Assembly: GCA_903840435.1 (NCBI GenBank)
Contig: CAIMFV010000047.1
Location: forward strand, 1 to 64,000
Origin: an uncultured Caulobacterales bacterium
GTDB lineage: Bacteria > Pseudomonadota > Alphaproteobacteria > Caulobacterales > Caulobacteraceae
Direction: 5' to 3'
Length of the DNA: 64,000 nt
Shown: positions 7,994 to 17,690 of the stretch, piece after piece
How the letters are laid out: each line of letters starts with the position of its first letter
Position numbering within the stretch: position 1 is the first letter of the stretch
Made by a program: the position numbers and the translations under genes
The notes under the pieces: generated by a model
Databases searched by the model: none
What the model saw: only the letters and a program-made list of their open reading frames with translations
Told to the model about the DNA's origin: nothing

Positions 7994-9649
7994 ATGGACG
8001 GGTCACTTGGCGAAGCCCAGACACTGGCGATCCTGATTGAAGCGACAATCGGGTGGGCGGACGGCTATCGTGATCGCGTGCGCGACGCCGTGCGACAGCG
8101 TGTGACGGTTGCTGGCAAGCTCGACCGTGTGTTGATGGACGCCGAGCAACATCGGGTCCACGGCCTCGCCTGGGTGGCGACCTATGCTGAAGCCTTCCGT
8201 CAGGTCGGCGCCTGGCGCGGACGTCTAATCGCCGAGGGTCGGTTCACCGAAACCGAAGCCCTGTTAATTAAGGTCTTATTCGCCGAGTACGCCGCCCAAT
8301 TGGTCGGCGGCGTGCCGATGAACCAAGGCGAAATCATCCGACCAAGTGACTTCGATATTGAATTGGAGCCCGGTCCCAGCGCCGCATGGCGCGCCTTGGC
8401 CGGGCAGGCGGAAAAGACGGCGCTTTCCGCCACGCTTGCCCATGCGCTGGGCGCGGCAAGTGTCGAAGACAGTGGGCTTGACGAAACCCACCTGATGATC
8501 CGAGATCAGTTCCACGCCTTTGCAGAAGAAAAAGTCGCGCCCTATGCCCACGGCTGGCATCTGCGCGACGAACTCATCCCGCTTCCCTTGGTGCAGGAGT
8601 TGGGAGACTTGGGCGTCTTTGGCTTGACCATCCCCGAGGCCTATGGCGGGTCGGGCCTTGGCAAGACCGCCATGTGCGTCGTCTCCGAAGTGCTCAGCCG
8701 CGGCTATATCGGTGTCGGTTCTTTGGGCACGCGCTCAGAAATCGCGGCTGAATTGATCCTGTGCGGCGGGACAGAGGCGCAAAAAGCCGAATGGCTGCCC
8801 AAGATTGCATCGGCTGAAGTGCTGCCCACAGCCGTATTTACCGAGCCCAATACGGGCTCAGATCTTGGCGCGCTGCGCACTCGGGCGGTGCGCGAGGGCG
8901 AGGACTATGTGGTCACGGGGGCAAAGACGTGGATCACCCATGCGGCGCGCGCCGATGTCATGACCCTGTTGGCCCGTACAGATCCCGCCACAGATGATTA
9001 TCGTGGCCTGTCGATGTTCTTGGCGGAAAAGCCCCGGGGAGATGACGACAACGCCTTCCCGGCGGAAGGCATGAGTGGCGGTGAGATCGGCGTGCTCGGC
9101 TATCGCGGCATGAAGGAATATGAAATCGGCTTTGACGGCTTTCGGGTTAAGGCGGCAAACCTGCTCGGCGGGCAAGAAGGCCAGGGCTTTAAGCAATTGA
9201 TGGCCACCTTTGAAAGTGCCCGCATCCAAACGGCGGCGCGGGCGGTGGGCGTGGCGCAAGCGGCGCTCGAGGCTGGCCTTTCCTATGCCCTGAACCGCCG
9301 CCAATTTGGCACGACGATCTTCAGCTTCCCGCGCGTGCACAATAAGTTGGTGCAGATGGCGGCAGAGATTATGGGGGTTCGGCAACTGACCTATTTCGCC
9401 GCTGCCGAAAAGGATCAGGACCGACGGTGTGATCTGGAAGCGGGTATGGCCAAGCTGTTAGCAGCGCGTGTGGCGTGGGCGGCGGCGGATAACGCCTTAC
9501 AGATTCATGGCGGTAATGGCTTTGCCCTCGAATATCCGATCAGCCGCCTCTTGTGCGACGCCCGCATCCTCAACATCTTCGAAGGGGCGGGCGAAATTCA
9601 GGCCCAGGTCATTGCGCGGCGCTTGTTGGAAGAGGGTCGCAATCGCTAA
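7994..9649 (+). CDS. mcd: Acyl-CoA dehydrogenase, probable (2S)-methylsuccinyl-CoA dehydrogenase
   Basis: 551 residues from the ATG at 7994, which has GGGGAGAGG just upstream; an in-frame start 90 bases earlier lacks this. The C-terminal two thirds is a normal FAD acyl-CoA dehydrogenase (TEPNTGSDLGA, RRQFG, QIHGGNGF, and a Glu in FEGAGEIQ). The first ~160 residues are an extra helical segment with HGLAWVATYAEAFRQ, which as I recall is typical of Mcd of the ethylmalonyl-CoA pathway for acetyl-CoA assimilation. The length (~550) also fits Mcd rather than the usual ~380. Crotonyl-CoA carboxylase/reductase and other pathway genes are not in this window, so the assignment rests on architecture. 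Confidence 0.72.
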   Translation: MDGSLGEAQTLAILIEATIGWADGYRDRVRDAVRQRVTVAGKLDRVLMDAEQHRVHGLAWVATYAEAFRQVGAWRGRLIAEGRFTETEALLIKVLFAEYAAQLVGGVPMNQGEIIRPSDFDIELEPGPSAAWRALAGQAEKTALSATLAHALGAASVEDSGLDETHLMIRDQFHAFAEEKVAPYAHGWHLRDELIPLPLVQELGDLGVFGLTIPEAYGGSGLGKTAMCVVSEVLSRGYIGVGSLGTRSEIAAELILCGGTEAQKAEWLPKIASAEVLPTAVFTEPNTGSDLGALRTRAVREGEDYVVTGAKTWITHAARADVMTLLARTDPATDDYRGLSMFLAEKPRGDDDNAFPAEGMSGGEIGVLGYRGMKEYEIGFDGFRVKAANLLGGQEGQGFKQLMATFESARIQTAARAVGVAQAALEAGLSYALNRRQFGTTIFSFPRVHNKLVQMAAEIMGVRQLTYFAAAEKDQDRRCDLEAGMAKLLAARVAWAAADNALQIHGGNGFALEYPISRLLCDARILNIFEGAGEIQAQVIARRLLEEGRNR

Positions 9650-9700
9650 GCCTGCTGAAAAGCAAGCTTTCGGTGGACGAAGGAAAGAGGCGGCGCGGCC

Positions 9701-9910
9701 ATGGGAATAGTCATTGATATTATGATCCTGCTCGCGCTTCTGGCCGTCTTGGGGTCCCTCTTTATGGGCCTCGTGGCCATGGCGCGCGGCGGCGACTATG
9801 CCCTGGCCAATTCCAATCGCTTCATGCGCTGGCGGGTCAAGACCCAAGCCGTTGCCTATGTGCTCATCATCATCGGTTTCATCTATAAGATGAGCCATCC
9901 GGGCCTTTAA
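9701..9910 (+). CDS. HIG1 domain small membrane protein (twin transmembrane)
   Basis: 69 residues with two hydrophobic helices (about 4-28 and 48-63) joined by a polar loop holding the HIG1 signature (ARGGDY...SNRFMRWRVKTQ). HIG1 proteins associate with cytochrome oxidase or other respiratory complexes in mitochondria and some alphaproteobacteria, so an inner-membrane respiratory accessory role is likely. GAAGGAAAGAGG lies upstream of the ATG with long spacing. It follows the acyl-CoA dehydrogenase by 51 bp and may share its transcript, which would fit electron delivery to the respiratory chain, but that link is inferred. Confidence 0.8.
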   Translation: MGIVIDIMILLALLAVLGSLFMGLVAMARGGDYALANSNRFMRWRVKTQAVAYVLIIIGFIYKMSHPGL

Positions 9911-10025
9911 TTCCGGTTGACCCCTCCTAGAGAAGGTATTGCGCCGGGTTTTCCGACCCAAAGCCGTGGCGCCTGTTTTGCTGTGTGGACGCTCTCTCGA
10001 GGTTTTCGAGCCATAGGGACGCGCC

Positions 10026-11093
10026 ATGACAGTATCGACCTCGCCCGCCAGCACGCCTTCGACGCTGACCCTCCCCACGCCTGTGAGTGCTGTGACACGC
10101 GGCCTGGTGGGTTTGGTGCTGTTTGCAGTCGGGGTCCTGGTCTGGCAGCAAGCGTGCTTGGAGTTGGTCAAGGCGCCGCGTGAATTTTCGCTCCATCTCC
10201 TTGGACAGACGCTGACCCTGCGGCACGGACGCCAAATCCTCTCCGATGGGCTTTTAACACTTTTGGTGGTGGCGCCGTCGGTGATGTGGCTGGAGTTTGC
10301 GCTCGTGGGCTGGCGCAATTCCTCCTTGCGCCGCATCCTGATCACGCGTTCGCCCTCCGTGCAGTTGGACATCGCGTGTCTGGCCGCTGGCCAAATGCAA
10401 ATCCTGCGCGTGGTAGGGGCGGTTTTGACCTTTGGTCTGGCGACCTGGATTGGGCGTTGGGCTTCAAATACGCTCGGCGGCGGGGTCTTGGCCTGGACCG
10501 GGGTGGCGCATGCCCCCTATTGGGCCCAGATCGGCCTCTTTTTTTTCGTCTATTCCTTTTTTGACTATTGGGCCCATCGCCTGGATCATTCGCCGATGTT
10601 TTGGCCGCTGCATCGGTTCCACCATTCGGCGGAGGAGTTTTGCGCCATCACATCGATGCGCGCGCATCCGGCGGAGTTCACCAGCATCTTTTTGATCAAC
10701 CTGCCCATGGCCGCGCTTGGCGCAGGCGTCGATGTGATGATTTCGGTCAATCTGCTGGTGACTGTGCTCGGCCTCCTTATCCATTCCAACATCGACTCCG
10801 ACTGGGGCTGGGTCGGCCGCTGGGTGGTGCAATCGCCGCGCGGCCATCGGCTGCATCACATAAAGGATATCAGCAAACCGGTTGGCTGTTACGCCATGGT
10901 CCCGCTTTGGGATCACCTGTTCGGCACCTGGGTGGAAGATCCCCCCGGACGGGTCGAGATCGGGGTCGATACCCCCTATGTGCATGGATACTTCCTGTTT
11001 GCCGATTTGTTGCGGGATTATTGCGACCTTTGGCGGGCCAGTTTTCAGGAAGTCGCGGCCTATTTTCGATCTGCTCCGCGCATAGGGCTGTAA
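10026..11093 (+). CDS. Sterol desaturase / fatty acid hydroxylase family membrane protein
   Basis: 355 residues with several hydrophobic helices in the first half and the histidine boxes of the di-iron hydroxylase superfamily: HRLDH near residue 183, HRFHH near 195 and HRLHH near 273. These enzymes sit in the membrane and oxidise C-H bonds in lipids using two irons and O2. Bacterial members act on fatty acids, sterol-like lipids or carotenoids, so the substrate is open. The ATG at 10026 is preceded by a weak ribosome site. It stands alone between a HIG1 gene and a chemoreceptor gene, both in the same direction. Confidence 0.85.
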   Translation: MTVSTSPASTPSTLTLPTPVSAVTRGLVGLVLFAVGVLVWQQACLELVKAPREFSLHLLGQTLTLRHGRQILSDGLLTLLVVAPSVMWLEFALVGWRNSSLRRILITRSPSVQLDIACLAAGQMQILRVVGAVLTFGLATWIGRWASNTLGGGVLAWTGVAHAPYWAQIGLFFFVYSFFDYWAHRLDHSPMFWPLHRFHHSAEEFCAITSMRAHPAEFTSIFLINLPMAALGAGVDVMISVNLLVTVLGLLIHSNIDSDWGWVGRWVVQSPRGHRLHHIKDISKPVGCYAMVPLWDHLFGTWVEDPPGRVEIGVDTPYVHGYFLFADLLRDYCDLWRASFQEVAAYFRSAPRIGL

Positions 11094-11223
11094 ACGGCTG
11101 ACGTGTTTACCTGTCAATTTGAGTTGTCGACGATAATGGATTGGCGTCAGTCAGATTAAGCAATTATTCAATTATGGGGAAGATGTTCAACCCGAGTGAG
11201 TTTCTCGTGCGGGTACAAGAAAA

Positions 11224-12759
11224 ATGACATCTTCAACCGATCTGCGCTCGCGCCTCGACTTTGTAAAGTTCAGTCGCCAGGATCAAGAGAACCTGCAAGC
11301 TGTTCGCGAGGCGGTTCAAGCTGCGCTCCCAACCGCGCTAGACGCCTTTTATGACGCGGCGCGATCGACGCCGGAGACCAGCCGATTCTTTAAAGACGAC
11401 GCCCATATGGCTTCGGCAAAGAACCGCCAGCTGGGTCACTGGAGCGGGATTTCCGAAGGCAGGCTCGATGAGACCTTTGTCGCCAATGCGACCCGAACCG
11501 GCGCTGTCCACGCGCGGATCGGCCTGGAGCCGCGCTGGTATATTGGCGGCTATGCCCTCATCCTCGAAAAGCTCTTCTCCCAAATTATCGAGGCAAGGCT
11601 CGCCAAGGGCGGCATGTTCTCGAGCAAGGCCGTATCCAAAGCGCTGGGCGCTCAGGTCGGCGCCCTGGCCAAGGTCGCCTTGCTGGACATGGATCTGGTG
11701 ATCTCAGTCTATCTCGATGCGATGGAGACCGCCCGTTTGGCCGCCGAGGCCGAGCAAAAAAAGGCGCTGGCGGCACAAGAACAAGTTGTCGCCACCCTGG
11801 CCGAGAAACTCGGCGCCTTGGCCAAGGGCGATTTGACGGCCCAAATCTCGGAAGTCTTTCCACCTGGCTATGAACAACTCCGGATCGACTTCAACCACGC
11901 CGTTGATCGGCTTGAGGACGCCATGGGGTCGATTTCGGCCTCGACGGATGCGATCAGCACCGGAACGAGCGAGATTGCCAAGGCGTCTGACGATCTGTCG
12001 CGGCGCACCGAACAGCAGGCTGCGAGCTTGGAGCAAACGGCCGCCGCTCTGGACGAAATCACCGCAACGGTGAAGCGTAGTGCAGAAGGCGCCAAGGAAG
12101 CCGCCCGCTCCACCACCGAAGCCCGCGCCGCTGCCGCCCAATCCGGTGCGGTGGTCGTCGAGGCGGTCGATGCGATGGGAGAGATCGAGCAAAGCTCTGA
12201 TAAGATATCGCAGATTATCGGCGTCATCGATGAGATCGCCTTCCAGACCAATCTCTTGGCGCTGAACGCCGGTGTTGAGGCGGCTCGTGCGGGTGATGCG
12301 GGGCGCGGATTTGCCGTCGTCGCCCAAGAGGTTCGCGCTCTGGCACAACGCTCAGCCGAGGCCGCGAAGGAAATTAAGACCCTGATCGCGAACTCGACCG
12401 CCCAGGTTGCGCGGGGCGTGAAGCTGGTGGGCGGGGCGGGCCAGTCCTTGACCGAGATTGTTGAGAAGGTGGCTGAGATCGACCGCTTGATCACCGAAAT
12501 GGCGCAATCGTCGCAAGAACAAGCCACAGGGCTCACCCAGGTCAATCTGGCCGTCAATCAGATGGATCAGGTGACGCAACAAAATGCCGCCATGGTCGAA
12601 GAAACCACAGCCGCAGCCGCGTCGCTCCGGTCGGAAACCGAGGGCCTGAGCCGGCAGATCTCGACATTCAAAACCGGACGCGGCACAGGGGCCTTTAGGC
12701 AAAGTCGCACCCAATTGGTCGAAGATTCGCCGCGCGTCACCCGGGCGCGGGCCGGATAG
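11224..12759 (+). CDS. Globin-coupled methyl-accepting chemotaxis protein
   Basis: 511 residues, no transmembrane segment, so a soluble receptor. Residues ~10-170 are a protoglobin sensor with the family stretch [16 protein letters not shown]; His96 is the predicted proximal haem ligand. A HAMP-like linker (~190-240) follows, then the signalling hairpin with the conserved tip [23 protein letters not shown]. Globin-coupled receptors such as HemAT bind O2 through haem and steer aerotaxis, so this is a likely oxygen sensor for the flagellar system encoded downstream. No CheR/CheB-tethering pentapeptide is seen at the C-terminus (ends ARAG). A 130 bp upstream gap separates it from the hydroxylase gene, so it probably has its own promoter. 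Confidence 0.92.
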   Translation: MTSSTDLRSRLDFVKFSRQDQENLQAVREAVQAALPTALDAFYDAARSTPETSRFFKDDAHMASAKNRQLGHWSGISEGRLDETFVANATRTGAVHARIGLEPRWYIGGYALILEKLFSQIIEARLAKGGMFSSKAVSKALGAQVGALAKVALLDMDLVISVYLDAMETARLAAEAEQKKALAAQEQVVATLAEKLGALAKGDLTAQISEVFPPGYEQLRIDFNHAVDRLEDAMGSISASTDAISTGTSEIAKASDDLSRRTEQQAASLEQTAAALDEITATVKRSAEGAKEAARSTTEARAAAAQSGAVVVEAVDAMGEIEQSSDKISQIIGVIDEIAFQTNLLALNAGVEAARAGDAGRGFAVVAQEVRALAQRSAEAAKEIKTLIANSTAQVARGVKLVGGAGQSLTEIVEKVAEIDRLITEMAQSSQEQATGLTQVNLAVNQMDQVTQQNAAMVEETTAAAASLRSETEGLSRQISTFKTGRGTGAFRQSRTQLVEDSPRVTRARAG

Positions 12760-12984
12760 TCCGACGAAGACTCGGGGGATGCGTCTCATCGTATCCACTC
12801 AGAGTCAAAATGAAGTAATAGAAACTGCAAATATACAATGTAGTTTCAGGTAATCAGTTGCACTGGAATTCGCCTGCTGCGTGAATTCTAGCTTCCTGAA
12901 GTGGCGACCTAAGTTTGTCTTGCCGAGCGCCTGATCTCTCCGTACAAGTCCATTTGATGCGATGGAATTTGATCGCTGGACGAT

Positions 12985-15102
12985 GTGCCGAGACTGTGGA
13001 TGCTGCCCAAGGCGCTTGAAACCTTGATAATCAACCTGATGGTCGTCGCGGCCCTCGGAGGACAGGCGTTCGCCCAGACCGTCCCGGCAGGTGCCAAGCC
13101 CGAGCCCAGCACGGCTGCACCGCCGCCTTCCGGTGTTTCTGTCTATCCCAGCGCCTATTTTGCCACGTGGCGCCCGAGCACGGCCTTGGACATGGTGTCG
13201 CGACTGCCCGGATTTGAATTTGATGGCGGCGCCCAGGTGCGGGGTTTCGAGACCGGCGCGGGCAATGTTGTGATCGATGGTCAGCGCCCAACCGCCAAAC
13301 AGGATGATTTGAACTCTGTCTTGCGGCGCATACCGGCTTCCCATGTCGAGCGGATCGAAGTGGTGCGCGAAGCCGGTCACGGCGTCGATATGCTCGGCCA
13401 TACGGTCGTCGCCAATGTCATCCGCAAAAAAACCGCCGAAGACTCTCTGGTGGTCACAGCCCTGGTCGATCAAACCCCGCGAACCGGGCGGACCCTCCCT
13501 TCTGCGCGACTGGAGGCCCGCCACCCCATAGCCGATGGCGTGCTCGAAGGCTCGATCTCTGCCCAGTACTACAGCCCAGCCGATCAGGTGAGCGGCAGCA
13601 ATATTGAGACCGACAGCTCCGCCCTTCCGTCCTCCATCAATTGCGCGCCGGTTTGCGTCGACCATTTATCGACCCGCATTCAGGGCGTGATCGGAAAATC
13701 GACACTGGCCTATCAAGCCCCGCTGTTGGGCGGCGTCTTTCGGATCAATGGGGATGCGACGCTCGACCAGTATTCGGATCGCGAAGGCGATCAGGGACTG
13801 CCCGCGATCCATGATGACAAATTGAATTTCTCCTACCGTGGCGAGTCCGGCGAGATTGGCGTCAACTATAAACGCAATCTCGATCCTAAAACCACTTTGG
13901 AAGTTTTGAGCATTTGGCAAACCAGCCAGAGCTATCAAGACGACAATTATATCTCCAATCTGCGTCAGAACCTGGCGACGGGAAACCGGTTGAGTGAAGG
14001 TATTTTGCGAGGCGTTTTTCGTCGGCAATTTTCAGATCGGTTGAGCATCGGCCTGACCGCTGAGGCGGCAGACAATGTGCAAAACACTGCCAATCTTTAC
14101 CTCGTCAACGGACAGCAAACGCCCTTCCCCGCCGCCCGTGTCCGCGTTGAGGAACAAAGGGCCCAGTCGGACGTGATGGCGTCGTGGGCCATGCGGTCGA
14201 ACCTGACCCTTGAGAGTGGCGTGCAGGTCGAGGCTTCGACCATTAAATCGCGCGGCGATGTCATGGCGTCCAAATCGCTTAACTACGTCAAGCCGCGGCT
14301 GATCTTGACCTGGAAGCTTGACCCCAAGACAGAATTTAAGGCCCGCGCGGCGCGTGAAGTCGGTCAGCTCGACTTTTCCGCCTTTGTCGAGTCTGGGCTT
14401 TTGAATACCGGCGCCCATGCGGGCAATCCTGCCCTGCTGCCGCAGGATGCTAAGATTTATGAGATCGCGTTGGATCGCAAATTTTGGGGCCAAGGCGGCT
14501 TGAATGTCACCTTGCAACACGCCGACCTTGCCAATGCGATTGACCGCGTTCGCGGCTATGACCCGACCGATCCCACCAATCCGAACGGGTTTTACGATAC
14601 GCCAGGAAATATTGGCCGCGGTCGGTCCAACCAATTAAATGTGGAACTCGCGGCGCCGCTTGACCGATGGAAGGTTCGAAACGGCTTTCTGACACTGCAG
14701 GCCCTATGGCGCGACGTTAAGGTGCGCGACCCAACCACAGACCTTTCGCGATCCCAGTCGCTGGTGCATCCGTTTGATGGCATGGCCAGCTTTGACCAAA
14801 CACTTGCCGGTGGAAAAATCAATTGGGGGCTCGAATTCCACCCGCCCCAAAATGAAGTGATCTATCGCTATAATGAGATTGATCGCGCCCATTACGGTGC
14901 GACCCTGTCGATCTTCTATGAGTATCGGCCGACGAAAAGTGTCTCGTGGCGGGTCACGGTTTCAGATGTGACGTCGCGCACAGTGGATCGCAGCTACCTT
15001 GTTTTTCTCGCCTCGCGCCCCGCACCCTATGCCTTCTTTGACGCGCGGGTGCAGTCGGCGGGGCCCGACATCCAGATCCGAATGAGACGGGTTTTTCCTT
15101 AA
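12985..15102 (+). CDS. TonB-dependent outer membrane receptor
   Basis: 705 residues. The N-terminus has a signal-peptide-like stretch ending near AFAQ (residue ~31). Residues ~60-150 form the plug domain (MVSRLPGFEF...VRGF...VVIDGQRPT...IPASHVERIEVVREA), followed by a long beta-barrel region. It should sit in the outer membrane and import a ligand using TonB energy. Plug and barrel resemble the abundant uncharacterised receptors of Sphingomonadales and Caulobacterales; the ligand is unknown. The start is a GTG at 12985 or an ATG at 13000, neither with a clear ribosome site. The last residues are RVFP rather than the usual terminal aromatic. Confidence 0.87.
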   Translation: MPRLWMLPKALETLIINLMVVAALGGQAFAQTVPAGAKPEPSTAAPPPSGVSVYPSAYFATWRPSTALDMVSRLPGFEFDGGAQVRGFETGAGNVVIDGQRPTAKQDDLNSVLRRIPASHVERIEVVREAGHGVDMLGHTVVANVIRKKTAEDSLVVTALVDQTPRTGRTLPSARLEARHPIADGVLEGSISAQYYSPADQVSGSNIETDSSALPSSINCAPVCVDHLSTRIQGVIGKSTLAYQAPLLGGVFRINGDATLDQYSDREGDQGLPAIHDDKLNFSYRGESGEIGVNYKRNLDPKTTLEVLSIWQTSQSYQDDNYISNLRQNLATGNRLSEGILRGVFRRQFSDRLSIGLTAEAADNVQNTANLYLVNGQQTPFPAARVRVEEQRAQSDVMASWAMRSNLTLESGVQVEASTIKSRGDVMASKSLNYVKPRLILTWKLDPKTEFKARAAREVGQLDFSAFVESGLLNTGAHAGNPALLPQDAKIYEIALDRKFWGQGGLNVTLQHADLANAIDRVRGYDPTDPTNPNGFYDTPGNIGRGRSNQLNVELAAPLDRWKVRNGFLTLQALWRDVKVRDPTTDLSRSQSLVHPFDGMASFDQTLAGGKINWGLEFHPPQNEVIYRYNEIDRAHYGATLSIFYEYRPTKSVSWRVTVSDVTSRTVDRSYLVFLASRPAPYAFFDARVQSAGPDIQIRMRRVFP

Positions 15103-15106
15103 GGGT

Positions 15107-15502
15107 CTAACCCTCTGACACGACCCGGAATTTTCGGCTTTCAAAGGCTTTGAGGGCAATCTCAAGGCTGTGTCCCCGGCGAAGCACGACCCCGCCTTCG
15201 CCAAGCACGGCGAATGCGCCCTGGCGGCGGGCCAAGCTCGGCCGCTTCTCAATCCGATAAACCGGTGCGTCTGCCGTGCGGCGATAGATGGCAAACACCG
15301 CTGCTTCTGATCCGCCCGCGACGGCATAGTCGCGCCATTCGCCAGCGGCGACCATGCGCCCATAGATGCGCAAGATCTGGTTGAGTTCGTGCCGGTCAAA
15401 AAAGACCTGTTCGGCTGCGGGCCGCTCTGGCGCTGCACCGCGGTGCGGATCGTGGCTCATACCTTGCCAGAGGCCTCCGTTTCCAACCTCATTTGGTTTC
15501 AT
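15107..15502 (-). CDS. DUF2794 domain-containing protein
   Basis: A small cytosolic protein of uncharacterised family DUF2794, found in alphaproteobacteria. The conserved block is visible: FDRHELNQILRIYGRMVAAGEW, then AVFAIYRR, YRIEKRPSLARRQG and VLRRGH. The frame stays open into the end of flhA; the ATG at 15502 (131 residues) avoids that overlap, and an ATG at 15460 (117 residues) is equally possible. It lies 64 bp downstream of flhA on the same strand and may be read through from it. It ends 4 bp from the stop of the convergent TonB receptor gene. No function is known. Confidence 0.8.
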   Translation of the reverse strand: MKPNEVGNGGLWQGMSHDPHRGAAPERPAAEQVFFDRHELNQILRIYGRMVAAGEWRDYAVAGGSEAAVFAIYRRTADAPVYRIEKRPSLARRQGAFAVLGEGGVVLRRGHSLEIALKAFESRKFRVVSEG

Positions 15503-15566
15503 CGCCGTCCCAGGCGGTCTGATCAGACGAGCCGCCGTCGCAAATATGTCTTCGTATCGGGCCGCG

Positions 15567-17651
15567 TCAAACCTGACCAATGGTGCGCAACTTGGCGCGC
15601 GGGTGGATTTCATTTTGGCTCATGACCGTGGTCTGGGTCCGCACCCGCTCAATAATTGAGCGCACATAGGGGCGCACGCCAGCACTGGTCAAAAGCACCG
15701 GTGTCTCGCCCCGCATCGCCGCGCCGTCAAAGGTCTCGCGAAGCGCCTGGATGAAGGCCTGCAAGCGTGAGGGGGCAAGGGCGAGTTGCTTGTCTTCGCC
15801 CTGACCGATCAGGGCTTCGGAAAAGGTCTGCTCCCACTCGGGCGACATGGTGACGATGGGCAGGCTGCCGTCGTCGGAGCGGTTTTGCCAGCAAAGTTGC
15901 TTGGCCAACCGCGCCCGCACATGTTCGACAATGGTGGTCAAGCCGACCGAGGGGCCTGCGACTTCGCCTATGCCTTCCAAGATGGTTGGCAGATCACGGA
16001 TAGAGACCCGCTCCTTCAACAGGGCCTGTAACACCCTTTGGACGGTGCTGGCCGAGACGACGGAGGGAATGAGGTCCTCGGTCAGCTTCTTTTGCTCGGC
16101 GGGAAGGTCACGCAGCAGCTTTTGAACCTCGGCATAGGAGAGAAGCTCCGGCATGGCGTCCTTGACGATTTCGGTCAGGTGGGTGGTGAGCACGGTGGCG
16201 GGGTCGACAATCGTATAGCCTCGGAAGGTTGCCTCTTCGCGCAGGGACTCATCGATCCAGGTCGCAGGCAAACCAAAGGCCGGTTCGCGAACGTGTTCGC
16301 CTGGCAATTCGACCTGTTGCCCGCGCGGGTACATCGCCATCATTGAGCCGATGCGCACCTCGCCTGAGCCCGCCTCCATCTCCTTAATGCGCACACTATA
16401 GCCTTCATTGGGCAGGCGCATATTGTCGAGGATGCGAACGCTTGGCACCACAAAGCCATATTCGGCGGCAAGCGTACGCCGTAGCGCGCGAATCTGATCG
16501 GTCAGCTTGCGACCGTCCAGTTCGTTGATCAGGCCAAGCAAGCCATAGCCCAGTTCGATCTTCACATCATCAATGGCCAGTGCCGTGGTGATCGGTTCTT
16601 CCACCTCGGACACAGGTTTCGCCTCCGGCGCTTCAACCTTTTTCTCGTCCTTGGTGGCGTTGCGCCAGGCCAACATGCCGGTGCCTAGGGCGATGGCGGC
16701 AAACGGCAAGATCGGCATACCGGGTACCAGGCCGAGTAAGCCCGCCGATCCCGAAACAATGCCAAGGCTGACCGGATTGCCGCCCAGCTGGGTCATCAAG
16801 GCCTTTTCCGCCGATTCCTCCAGACCGGATTTCGAGACCAACAGACCGGCGGCGATGGAAATGATCAGGGCCGGAACCTGGCTGACCAAGCCTTCACCGA
16901 TGGTCAGGACGGTGTAGCTCGAGGCTGCGGTTTGAAACGAGACATGGTGCTGGATCAGGCCGATCAGCATGCCGCCGACAATATTGATGGCGGTGATAAT
17001 GATGCCAGCCATGGCGTCGCCACGGACGAATTTCGAGGCGCCGTCCATGGCGCCGAAAAACTGGCTCTCCTGCTCCAATTCCTTGCGCCGGCGCTTGGCT
17101 TCGGTTTCGTCAATCAGGCCAGACGACATGTCCGCATCAATGGCCATCTGCTTGCCGGGCATGGCGTCCAAGGTGAAGCGGGCCGCGACTTCGGCAATCC
17201 GGCTCGAGCCCTTGGTGATGACGATGAAGTTGACGATCACCAAGATGATGAACACCACCACCCCGATGAGATAATTGCCCCCCATCATCAGGCGTCCAAA
17301 GGACTGGATCAGCATGCCCGCCGGATCGCCGCCCTCGTGGCCGTGGGTCAGGATCAGCCGCGTCGAGGCGATGTCCAAGCCCAAGCGGAACAGCGTGGTG
17401 ACCAGCAGAATGGTGGGGAAGGCGTTGAACTCAAGCGGCTTTCGGATCAGGAGCGACGTCATCAAGATCAGCACCGCCGCCATCAGCGACAGCGCCAACA
17501 GGAGATCGATCAGAAACGAAGGAATGGGCAGTAAGAGCAGCAGGATAATCGCAACAATGCCGAGCGCGAGCCCGACGTCGCCACGCCGGAACCAACTCGC
17601 CACCAGCTCTGGCGACATTTTCAAAGGCAGTGGGGCGATCATTCCCGCCAT
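15567..17651 (-). CDS. flhA: Flagellar biosynthesis protein FlhA
   Basis: 694 residues, normal for FlhA. The first ~320 residues carry about eight membrane helices and the conserved FHIPEP-type region (ITKGSSRIAEVAARFTLDAMPGKQMAIDAD), followed by a cytosolic domain that docks chaperone-substrate complexes. FlhA is the export-gate ring of the flagellar type III secretion system in the inner membrane. The ATG at 17651 has AAAGGACG about 6 bases upstream. It lies 39 bp after flbD, at the downstream end of the fliF-fliG-fliH-fliN-flbD-flhA operon, in the same order as in Caulobacter. Confidence 0.97.
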   Translation of the reverse strand: MAGMIAPLPLKMSPELVASWFRRGDVGLALGIVAIILLLLLPIPSFLIDLLLALSLMAAVLILMTSLLIRKPLEFNAFPTILLVTTLFRLGLDIASTRLILTHGHEGGDPAGMLIQSFGRLMMGGNYLIGVVVFIILVIVNFIVITKGSSRIAEVAARFTLDAMPGKQMAIDADMSSGLIDETEAKRRRKELEQESQFFGAMDGASKFVRGDAMAGIIITAINIVGGMLIGLIQHHVSFQTAASSYTVLTIGEGLVSQVPALIISIAAGLLVSKSGLEESAEKALMTQLGGNPVSLGIVSGSAGLLGLVPGMPILPFAAIALGTGMLAWRNATKDEKKVEAPEAKPVSEVEEPITTALAIDDVKIELGYGLLGLINELDGRKLTDQIRALRRTLAAEYGFVVPSVRILDNMRLPNEGYSVRIKEMEAGSGEVRIGSMMAMYPRGQQVELPGEHVREPAFGLPATWIDESLREEATFRGYTIVDPATVLTTHLTEIVKDAMPELLSYAEVQKLLRDLPAEQKKLTEDLIPSVVSASTVQRVLQALLKERVSIRDLPTILEGIGEVAGPSVGLTTIVEHVRARLAKQLCWQNRSDDGSLPIVTMSPEWEQTFSEALIGQGEDKQLALAPSRLQAFIQALRETFDGAAMRGETPVLLTSAGVRPYVRSIIERVRTQTTVMSQNEIHPRAKLRTIGQV

Positions 17652-17690
17652 GCGACGTCCTTTAGTCCGACTTCTAACCGTGCGGTGGCG

